NCBI GenBank assembly: GCA_004325065.1
Contig: PITI01000190.1
Span: 1 to 17,521, forward strand
Origin: Hamiltosporidium magnivora
Lineage: Eukaryota; Microsporidia; Dubosqiidae
Length of the DNA stretch: 17,521 nt
Direction of reading: 5' to 3'
Shown: positions 10,051 to 17,521 of the stretch, piece after piece
Layout of the letters: the number at the start of each line of letters is the position of its first letter
Position numbering within the stretch: position 1 is the stretch's first letter
Position numbers and translations under genes: made by a program
Notes under the pieces: model-generated
What the model was told of the DNA's origin: nothing
Databases searched by the model: none
Seen by the model: the letters and a program-made list of their open reading frames with translations, nothing else

Positions 10051-10382
10051 TAATTTTATTTCTTATCCAAAATAAATATATGTTTTTAATGATTTATAAA
10101 TAATTGGTTTTTATTCATGTATCTACTCATATTTCCGCATATTCTATTTTTAATGTTTCTTGAATATAAGCACTCTTTCGTTGTAAATCGCAAGTATATA
10201 TATTAGAAAAGACTGGAATAAATACCTAATTAAACCATTATAAATTCTTACATATTAATACCGGGACTTTTTGTTTTTGTTAAATACTCTACCGATTTTC
10301 TGCTATTTCTACAATATTGAAAGGTTTTATTGTATTAAAAAATTTATTTAAACATTAATACCAACAAAAGTTTACTTTATCA

Positions 10383-10574
10383 TATTATTTTGTTCTCAAT
10401 TTCCCAGGCTATTGGAGAAATACCAATACTTATAATTAATTTTGCTAGATTTTTTACCTTGTCTGCAATTCCTTTTTTAAATCGTAAAATATATTTTGTA
10501 GTTAAGTTTTTCAATAACTTTTTATTGATCTTTTTATTACAACTATCTTTTACCGGGAAAAAAGTACTATTACT
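10383..10574 (-). pseudogene. Open fragment, possible upstream part of the decayed non-LTR element
   Basis: A minus-strand frame of 63 codons without a starting Met lies between two stops. Its last half reads RFKKGIADKVKNLAKLII, then ISPIAWEIENKII, a plausible amphipathic protein stretch. It lies upstream of, and in the same direction as, the relic at 8160-10050 and could be its N-terminal part, but I cannot name a domain. The 72-codon plus-strand frame here (10390-10608) is hydrophobic, lacks motifs and is treated as its shadow. Confidence 0.3.
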
Positions 10575-10922
10575 TTATGATGTTTTTTATTATTCTGTTA
10601 AATTTTAATATCTACTGAATTTCTGATAGATATTTTTTTATTTGATTCCGAATAATTCAAAAGTCAGACAATATAATTTCTGATTTTCTTTCAAACCGAA
10701 AGTGTCTTATAATCTTCAATCTAGGTATATTGAGCGCACATTATATCTTTTTTCTGAGATATATCAGTAATACAACAGGGTAACATACCACATAATCGCA
10801 CTCAAAAAAAAATTGTTCGATTTCTATATTACCGTAATAGGGCTCAAAGATACCACATTTTGATTATTTTCTTATAATAAACATCTTATATTCTATTCTG
10901 TTTTAACTCCGCCAGAGATACG

Positions 10923-11039
10923 ATGAGTTTTGCTCTGCAAGTCCTAAGTCCGGATAAAGAGAAGGGTGGATATAGGGCTAAAACGCTTATCTCACAAAAC
11001 CATATTTCTACGAAACTGAAACCAAATGATAAAAATTAA
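10923..11039 (+). pseudogene. Short GC-richer frame, likely gene remnant
   Basis: A 38-codon frame (MSFALQVLSPDKEKGGYRAK and then ISTKLKPNDKN) stands out by its higher GC and balanced amino acids in AT-rich DNA. It may begin further upstream in the same frame (NSARDT precedes the Met). I recognise no family. It is probably a transposon fragment rather than a small gene, but a small gene cannot be excluded. Confidence 0.25.
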
Positions 11040-11268
11040 AACAATATTTATGAGCTTGGCCTCTTTAAAAGCTGTAGCACCAATTAGTAGTAGTTAATTC
11101 TGTTTGACAAAGTTTTGCCAAAGTCTAATCATTATACTTATAATATTGTAAATATCATTTAAATGCAATCAAATATTTATTGTAACTTAGATATGGAAAA
11201 AAAAATTGGCTTTAAATCATTTCAAATAGACTCGTAAAAAATCGGTTTTAATGAATTAATTTAAATAA

Positions 11269-12495
11269 CTATTTCATAGTGTTAATCCTAAGATATTGAA
11301 AAATCACTTGTAAACATTCCAATTCGCTCATATTTAATTCGCATAATAAATAAAAACGAGTGTCAATTATTATCATAAAACTGCAGTGGTTTCCAAAACT
11401 AAAATATTGCGAATGATCTGAGTTAAAAAATACCATATCTTTTCTCTTGGCTTGAATTATTTTTTCAGAGCAAAAACTTTTCGCTTCAACACTACAACCA
11501 CAATAAATGATAATATTATATTCATAATAATTAATATGAATTCGATTTTTTAGTTTAAAAAATGTATATCCGGGTGTGCTAAAAGATTGATCTTTAATTT
11601 TGCAAAAACAATACATAAATTCATAAAAACCTTCAAAAAAGTTACTCATGAGTGCAGTTGATGCACTTAATCTTTTATCGGATTCATTATTTAGAAAACA
11701 TGACAACAAATTAGAATAATCTGAAGGTTTTAACATTTCTTCGTACAGTGAACTCCACCTAATTTTCTCTTTTAAATATTTAACGATGTATCCAAGACTC
11801 CACATATCGCTTTTTTCGTTATATAGGTCATTTCTTCTAATTTCAGGTGAATAAAATTCAAATGTCTGATCGATATCGCTTTTACCATAACCTTCAAATA
11901 TTTTTATTGGCCTATTTACGTTACAGCTTATACCAAAGTCTATAATTTTAACACATCCTTTGCCTTGGAGTAAAACATTTCCGGGTTTGATATCGTTGTG
12001 TATTATTCCTTTATTATGCATATACCTTAAAGCATCTAAAATTTGTTTAAGTATAAATCTTATTTCATTGTCATCAAAAAATTTATGTAAAAATGCTGAT
12101 TCTAAGGTATTTTCATAGAATGGAAATACCAAACATGTTTTATTATTAATTTTTATTTCCCGAATATATTTTATAATATTTAGATGATTCAATTTATCCA
12201 AAAAACTCTTTTCATTTGTAAGAGAAATTTGATATTCATTTGATTTTGCTACTTTAATTACCACGGTTTCTCTAGTCGCAATATTTTTAGCTTTTAATAT
12301 ATGGCCATATCCACCACTTGAAAGATATTCAATATCAGTATATGAATAATATTTATATATTTCGCAACTTAAAAAGTGTAAATAGTTTTCTTCTATTTTC
12401 TTTCGACCGTTTATATTAGAAAACGGTATAAGTGCTGCGTAAAGAACCTCCAAGAAATATAAACCTCGAATAAACCAAAAACATATTAAATTCAT
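11269..12495 (-). CDS. Secreted or secretory-pathway protein kinase, copy B
   Basis: This is an intact 408-residue Ser/Thr-type kinase, colinear with the one at 4427-5653: no gap, and about 266 of 408 residues identical by my count. Residues 1-20 form a signal peptide ending VLYA. The domain is more canonical than in copy A: loop LSSGGYGHILKA keeps the third glycine (Gly64), and the catalytic loop is HNDIKPGN. Lys81, Glu95, Asp168, Asn173, DFG 186-188, SPE 216-218, Asp230 and Arg275 are present, and HND again makes it non-RD. All seven C-terminal cysteines of copy A are kept at the same positions, suggesting disulfides and a secretory route. Divergence is highest at residues 21-40; residues 283-335 are almost unchanged. 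The start codon is preceded by ATTCCCATAAA, which fits the CCC-like signal known just upstream of microsporidian starts. The substrate and place of action are unknown. Confidence 0.95.
   Translation of the reverse strand: MNLICFWFIRGLYFLEVLYAALIPFSNINGRKKIEENYLHFLSCEIYKYYSYTDIEYLSSGGYGHILKAKNIATRETVVIKVAKSNEYQISLTNEKSFLDKLNHLNIIKYIREIKINNKTCLVFPFYENTLESAFLHKFFDDNEIRFILKQILDALRYMHNKGIIHNDIKPGNVLLQGKGCVKIIDFGISCNVNRPIKIFEGYGKSDIDQTFEFYSPEIRRNDLYNEKSDMWSLGYIVKYLKEKIRWSSLYEEMLKPSDYSNLLSCFLNNESDKRLSASTALMSNFFEGFYEFMYCFCKIKDQSFSTPGYTFFKLKNRIHINYYEYNIIIYCGCSVEAKSFCSEKIIQAKRKDMVFFNSDHSQYFSFGNHCSFMIIIDTRFYLLCELNMSELECLQVIFQYLRINTMK
11491..11649 (-). repeat. 159-bp tract identical to kinase A (4649-4807)
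   Basis: Every base matches 4649-4807, covering codons 283-335 of both kinases, including synonymous positions. The sequence just outside the tract on either side already differs. This points to recent gene conversion between the two copies. Confidence 0.85.
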
Positions 12496-12551
12496 TTTAT
12501 GGGAATGGAATTTGATTTTTATATTGTAAAATATCGATTTTCTTAGGCATT

Positions 12552-12598
12552 GACTATTCTATATATAATTTGACGTTATTTGGAATTTTTTTATATTC
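12552..12598 (-). promoter_or_regulatory. Upstream block shared by the two kinase genes (copy B)
   Basis: This is the counterpart of 5711-5757, 57-103 bp upstream of the start codon, with TTTGACGTTATTTGGAATTT as its plus-strand core. The shared position and sequence make it the best candidate for a common promoter element of the pair. Confidence 0.55.
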
Positions 12599-15250
12599 TT
12601 TAATTTATTCTATTATATTTAAAGCTACCAAGGAACAAGAACAATACATATTTTATCAATTTGTTTGCTGCTAATTTGCTAAAGAAATTATTTATAATAC
12701 ATTGATATTTTAAATACAAATATAAATTTCAACCGAAATGTATATCATATTTTTATTTACCTGATACTCGATTCAAGCCAAAATTTTAATTATTTTCCTA
12801 AAGAGGATTTTGTAATCTGTATGAATATTCTTACAAAATCTTAAAAAAAATATTATTTGAATTGTAAATATATAATCTAGCAAGCTATACTTCAAATTAT
12901 ATTACAATCAGGTTTAATTATAACACAATGAAAAATCATCAAATATATCTTTTAGAAAACCACAAGTGAATTATTATTTTATTGAAAAAGAAATATTGTT
13001 ATAACCAAAAGCTGATAAATAATATTTTCTCAAAAAAAGTTGCAAATATCAACCGTTTGTAAAATTATAAGTCTTAGAAACTTTATAGCTCTCAATATTG
13101 ATAAAAATTTAATAAGTTGTTATTTTTTTTATCAATATACCATGAAAATCTTTAATTCTACTTTTATAAGTTTATTTTCAACCATTTTATATCTAAAATA
13201 TCTTAAAAGTTCTTTTTATAAAGCTACTATATAGCGACTGATAAGCAAAAAAGTCAAATTTTTAACTTTTTATAATTTGAATTTAACTTTGAAGCACAAA
13301 TATATCAAAATATTACAAAAAAAATTATTTTTAAAACTGAAAAGTAAATTAATTACAAAATAATAAGGTTATTATAGTCCTATCAATTTTTTTTACATAT
13401 CGATAATCTTTAGAATTTTAAAAAAAATAATTTTTTAAAAACTTTCATTTCAACGAATATTATAAAAGTCTATTTATGTTTTATAACGATTTTTTTTATA
13501 AATCCATAAATACTTTCTATTTAAAAATTTTATTAAATTTCTTAAACCAAAGTAAAATTATATTCAAACTCCAGACTAAGAAGTTGATTTTTTTTTATTG
13601 CAATCAATATCTAAGAAATTTTAAATTACCAAAAAGAGTATTTTATATAATTCATGAAATAAATATTCATATGAACAGATTTTAAAAAAAGCACTTCACA
13701 AGGATATCCGATGTAATTTAGAAAATACTATATATTTAGATTAGTCTATTAGAAATATGATTCGATCCAAGACACATAATTCTTTATATACATGTAAATA
13801 TCTTGAAGAGAAACTATATAATATTATATCATGTGTAAACATATAAAGTCATTATTTACATAAATACATATTTGATAAATAATATACGATATCAAATATA
13901 AATGCGTTATAAATTGGAACCAAATGTAAATTGAGCTCAAAGATAATTTTTTTTGTTTAAGTTATTAGATTTCTTCTTGCATTGTTAAATTAAAATAGAA
14001 TTCTCAAATATCTATAATTAGAAGCTAAAAAACCGAAAAAAAAAAACTAGTTGCTTTAAAAAAAACACTCATATAAATAACCAATTTCTTTAAAAAGCAT
14101 GTATATTGATATAGAACCCAGAAAACCCGATTATTTATTTGAAGTAAATGTATATATGATAAAGATAATAAACTATATATAGGCATATAAAATATTTTGA
14201 AACACTCTTAGTATTTTGTAATTCAATGTAAAACAATAGTTGATATTTCTATAATAGAAATCTAAAATACAGTATTAAAAGATTTTTTATTTGTATTATT
14301 TGAATATTTGTGATTTCTAACACATGTGTACTTTTTAAAGCTTATAAAGAGTAGTTATAGAATAAAAAAATAGAAAAATCATATTTTACAATTACAAATT
14401 TTAAAACTTACTATAATTTCAAATAAAAATCTGAAGCAATTGAAATTAAAACTTTGATATATGATTTGTTTCTAGTATTAAAAACTCTAATATTCAATAT
14501 AGGAATCATTTAAGAAAAACACATAACTTTTATCTATTGATTTTGCCAGAAATTGTTTAAACTTATATTAAAAAAAAATTGCAATAACAATTGTTGATTT
14601 ACCTGAACATTATCATTAAGCCATAATGAAAGTAAAAACCCTAATTATATAAAAACTGCCAAATTTATGGGTTATTCAACTTTTCAGATGTGCTGATTCA
14701 TAGCCAAAGGCAAAAAAAAATTATAAGAATATACAAGGTATAACAATAAAACACAAAATTCCTAAAAAAACAACACAAACAGTTAAAGAAGTATTGATCA
14801 GCCACTGTTGAAATATCAATCTTTTAATAAATAAACTTTTTCAATTGAAAGCTTTCTTTTGAAATCAAAAAAGAATTTATAATTTAAAAGATATAAGTGA
14901 AAAGCCAATAAAATATATAGAAAGAGTGTAATCTAGCAGTGTATTTTATTGGTTCCTGTATTTAATATAATTTATTGCTTGTCTTGCCATTTTAACCCTC
15001 TGACTGCCTAAAAATAAGAACTCGTGATAACAATAATAATATTACATATGATTCTTATTGAATCTTAAGTGAAGAGATAATCGCTTGATTAAAATATATC
15101 TTCTTATAAATGATTCCTTTAATATGTTTTACAGGTGATTGAATTTTAGGTGAAATGAAAATTAGGTTAGATTTTTGGCTGTTACATTGAAATTCGTATA
15201 AGAATGATAGAATAAACAAAAATATAAAAAAAATTATCTATAAATTTACT
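12599..15250. other. Long AT-rich spacer without recognised genes
   Basis: About 2.65 kb, extremely AT-rich, with frequent A and T homopolymers. Two plus-strand frames of 64 and 69 codons (13040-13234 and 13476-13685) consist almost wholly of Phe, Ile, Leu, Lys, Asn and Tyr, as expected by chance at this composition. No RNA gene was recognised. The 14950-15250 part is a little less AT-rich and may belong to the integrase relic that follows. Confidence 0.5.
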
Positions 15251-15254
15251 CGTC

Positions 15255-15750
15255 GTTTTTTATGCTCCTAGAATTGTATACCAGGATTTAAAGGTAATAT
15301 ATTAGGCTTTAATCGCTTGGAAATCTAGGTTTACATTAAGAATGGGAGACTTAGCGGTTATGAAATACTAAAAATAAATATACTCTGTAAAATACTGGGG
15401 AACCCTGATAAGCAGGTTATATCTGTTTGTATGACATGTAAACGTCTAAATAGACTAATATAAGTCGCAGGAATATATCTTAGCTGTAAATATATTTGTT
15501 CAGAAGTTTATAGCAATTGAAATTCCGAGGTCTCTTGAATCAAAAAGAGGGATTCAATTTGTATTCATACTGCAGGTAATGCAAAATAATGCTTTAGATA
15601 ACTGTCTTATGTATTAATCATATTCTAGACCCGCTTAGATGATTGATTCGCAATTTAGCCATCTAATAGATTTCAGGAGTTTACTGGGAATATTTATCTA
15701 TGTAAAATTTAGAACAACGTTAATGTCATGAAAACAATATAAAAAATGCT
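15255..15750 (+). pseudogene. Decayed Ty3/gypsy-type integrase
   Basis: Pieces in three forward frames follow integrase order. FYAPRIVYQDLKVIY (about 15260-15300) resembles the strand before the zinc finger. A frame at 15329-15463 carries NGRLSGYEILK, then VISVCMTCKRLNR, like the HHCC finger; its two Cys remain but a His is now Arg. A frame at 15459-15614 reads LAVNIFVQKFIAIEIPRSLE, then SKRGIQFV, matching the FxxxGIPxxLxSDxGxQF core stretch with the catalytic Asp replaced by Lys. YSRP...FSHLIDFRSLL (15618-15690) matches the region holding the catalytic Glu. The finger and the core are only a few codons apart instead of about 80, so part of the core is deleted. In-frame stops at 15461 and about 15615 add to the decay. 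Confidence 0.65.
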
Positions 15751-15971
15751 TCCTTTTCATAAAAAATAATATATTGATAGTATAAAATTTCAAACATGAA
15801 TTTTATACTTCAAATATTATTTCCATTCTTTGATATTTCCTAATATATAATACCAGGCATACACATCAAGCCCTTCTAACCAACCCTACATAAACCATGG
15901 ACATATCTTAAAAACTAATTTATTCAAAACAATCTGTTTCATATTAAATATACTTAAATATGATCGCGGCT

Positions 15972-16229
15972 TTTCTTCAAATTCTTTAAAACAATACGTT
16001 TGATAAATTAAAAAGTCTAATATTGTAAAAACTAACCGTATTTCTTCAAATTCTTTAAAACAATACGTTTGATAAATTAAAAAGTCTAATATAATAGCCG
16101 TTACGTCAATGCATCCCCCTATTTCTTAAAACATTATGTTTTAAATATTAATAAGTCTAATATAATAAACCACAATATATTTTTTCTTCGCCATTTCTTA
16201 AAACAATACGTTTTAAATAAACAAATCTC
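15972..16229. repeat. Four repeats spaced 69-72 bp apart with palindromic core
   Basis: Copies 1 and 2 (15972-16023 and 16041-16092) are identical over 52 bases. Copies 3 (about 16122-16168) and 4 (about 16194-16229) keep the core. The core ACAATACG, or its variant, falls at 15991, 16060, 16131 and 16203, so spacing is 69, 71 and 72 bp. Copy 4 has TTAAAAC-AATAC-GTTTTAA with perfect 7-base arms. Copy 3 has TTAAAACAT-T-ATGTTTTAA with perfect 9-base arms. In copies 1 and 2 the arms shrink to 4 bases. Copies 1-3 share the trailer AAGTCTAATAT. The array ends about 30 bp before the next start codon, so it could regulate that gene or simply be a minisatellite. Confidence 0.85.
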
Positions 16230-16258
16230 TTTTATTCCAAACAAAAAAATATACACAA

Positions 16259-17104
16259 ATGCTTTTCTTTCTATTTTTTCCAATTTTTCTACAAAAAGAA
16301 ATGGGAATGATAAGAAATTGTGCAAACAAAAGAGGCACCAACGTAATAAAGATACACGTTCATATCGACGGAGGAGCCATGATAGCCCTAAAATCTATGC
16401 TTAACCCAGAATTTAGCATGGACTATAACGTAATAACCGCCAACATGAAATTTTACGGCGGTATTTTTGACATGGTAAACCGCGACCTTCAACCGTACGG
16501 TGTACAAGTACGAGGATACTTCGACAATTTATCTTTAGACGATTACAAAGTACCCTACGACAAAACCAAGTGTATGGAAGGATCTCCTTCACAAGCCCGA
16601 TCAGCCATGTCCCGTACATTTATACAAGCCAAAGAAAAAGGACAGCTTGGAAATAGACTTTTAGTATTTTTCTGTCCCAATTTACTTATGACACCTCCAC
16701 AGACATCCATATTACCATTTGGTACATGCGATAACATCATAGGATTTACTTTTGGAGAAATACATCAACTTAAGACTTCAATTTACGATTCTATATTCAG
16801 AATGATTTCTCGTGTCAAATATAAAGACATGGGTACTGTTAATACCTCTTTTAATAGTGAACTGTGTAGATACACAGATAATTGTATTAGTAACAGTGAA
16901 ACTGTATATGGAGAATATATTAGAGACTTAAAGTCTGTAAGACACCTTGGTACTGAAGAATATATACTTAAACCAGGTGCTAAACTTAAGATACATGATC
17001 CGAATGATGACACTTATTTCTTAAAAGCACATGGAGATGGATTTAGAGTGTTTCCTACAGAAGATTACTCTAATGAAGAGGAACTGTGGGCAGATTACAA
17101 GTAG
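16259..17104 (+). CDS. Intact gene of unknown function, 281 codons
   Basis: This is a complete frame of 281 residues with richer codon use than anything else here. The first ATG gives a hydrophobic N-terminus (LFFLFFPIFL) that could be a short signal peptide, though it lacks a charged start and a clear cleavage site; Met15 (16301) and Met17 (16307) are alternative starts. The body is soluble: IKIHVHIDGG (30-39), NVITANMKFYGGIFDMVNRD (57-76), CPNLLMTPPQ (139-148), then TCDNIIGFTFG and LCRYTDNCI. The Cys at 139, 157, 203 and 209 suggest a folded secreted domain. The spacing of the IDGG, ANMKFYGGIFDMVN and later Cys stretches is faintly like an ADAM/reprolysin metalloprotease fold, but there is no HExxH motif, so protease activity is not supported. 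Codons end mostly in C in the first half and in T or A in the second. Confidence 0.9.
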   Translation: MLFFLFFPIFLQKEMGMIRNCANKRGTNVIKIHVHIDGGAMIALKSMLNPEFSMDYNVITANMKFYGGIFDMVNRDLQPYGVQVRGYFDNLSLDDYKVPYDKTKCMEGSPSQARSAMSRTFIQAKEKGQLGNRLLVFFCPNLLMTPPQTSILPFGTCDNIIGFTFGEIHQLKTSIYDSIFRMISRVKYKDMGTVNTSFNSELCRYTDNCISNSETVYGEYIRDLKSVRHLGTEEYILKPGAKLKIHDPNDDTYFLKAHGDGFRVFPTEDYSNEEELWADYK

Positions 17105-17521
17105 GATTATGATTAAGGTTATTGGATGGGTTGAGTATGGTTGGGTTAAGAACTGGAGGTAGGGAAAGGTTAAGGATAGGTGGTAAGAAAAGGTTATGAA
17201 TGGGTTGTAAGGAAAATATCAGAGAAACTAGAATTAGGAATAATAATAAGTCAGTATAGGAATAGGTTAGGAATATGTAGGATTAGATGGATTATTAAGT
17301 AGAATTTGTATTAAGTATATGTGATAGGAGTATTGTTTGTAAAAGTAAGTAAAGAGTTAGGGTTAGGTTAAGGTTATTAATAAGTAAGGATTGCTAATAG
17401 CTTAGTAATACTTTAATAGGTTAGTAATGAGTTAATTAAAGGTTATTGTTAGTGTTATTGTCAGTGTTATTTATAAGTTATGTTACTAACAAGATAATTA
17501 ATAAGAGACTGTTATTGTTAG
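17105..17521 (+). repeat. C-depleted, G/T/A tract with degenerate GGTTA/TTAGG-like words
   Basis: From the stop codon to the window end the top strand has about 11 C against 112 G by hand count (17101-17521). Words such as GGTTAAGG, GGTTATTGG and TTAGG recur without a fixed period, and TTAGGGTTAGG followed by TTAAGG occurs at 17357-17374. This could be a degenerate telomere-like or subtelomeric repeat, or an unusual 3' flank. No coding frame was seen. Confidence 0.7.

Noticed and set aside
13040..13685. Two plus-strand frames of 64 and 69 codons in the AT-rich spacer
   Set aside because: They consist almost only of Phe, Ile, Leu, Lys, Asn and Tyr, as chance frames do at this base composition, and lack upstream signals.
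16755..16800. A metalloprotease active site in the right-hand gene (FGEIHQLK)
   Set aside because: There is no HExxH; only one His is present and the third zinc ligand is missing.
16134..17013. Four minus-strand frames of 61-76 codons over the right-hand gene and its upstream repeats
   Set aside because: They are antisense shadows of the intact plus-strand gene or of the repeat array, without recognisable domains.
1..17521. tRNA genes, CRISPR arrays and bacterial-type operons
   Set aside because: No cloverleaf with A and B boxes, no spaced identical direct repeats with unique spacers, and no ribosome binding sites were seen. The repeats at 15972-16229 are too few and too diverged, and their context is eukaryotic.

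Overview
The window looks like AT-rich, gene-poor nuclear DNA of a unicellular eukaryotic parasite, most likely a microsporidian with an expanded genome. I infer this from intronless genes with very short upstream regions, C-rich triplets just before a start codon, long AT-rich spacers, and relics of the transposon classes known from such genomes (Ty3-type, non-LTR, Merlin/IS1595-type and KRBA2-like integrases). The species cannot be named from the sequence.

Layout. 1-185 is the 3' end of an open frame, probably the C-terminal tail of a non-LTR retrotransposon protein. About 690-2450 is a heavily decayed Ty3/gypsy pol region (+): reverse transcriptase pieces in the expected order, then an integrase zinc-finger-like piece. 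2662-3270 (-) is a broken KRBA2/SCAND3-like integrase C-terminus with a Cys-rich tail. 4427-5653 (-) is an intact 408-residue protein kinase with a signal peptide. 6300-6545 (-) is an unidentified broken frame, and 6880-7870 (+) is a probable broken Merlin/IS1595-type transposase. 8160-10050 (-), possibly to about 10600, is a decayed non-LTR element related to the left-edge frame. 11269-12495 (-) is a second 408-residue kinase, a paralogue of the first. 12600-15250 is AT-rich and empty as far as I can see. 15255-15750 (+) is a decayed Ty3-type integrase. 15972-16229 holds four repeats spaced about 70 bp apart, just upstream of an intact 281-codon gene (16259-17104, +) of unknown function. From its stop codon to the window end the top strand is almost free of C and carries TTAGG-like words.

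The only intact genes are the two kinases and the right-hand gene; the rest is mostly transposon relics. The kinases are the most interesting part. They align without a gap, are about 65% identical overall, share a 159-bp stretch with no differences (likely gene conversion), and share an upstream block at the same distance from the start codon. Both start with a signal peptide and end in a Cys-containing domain I do not recognise, so they may be exported kinases of a lineage-specific family. That is inference.
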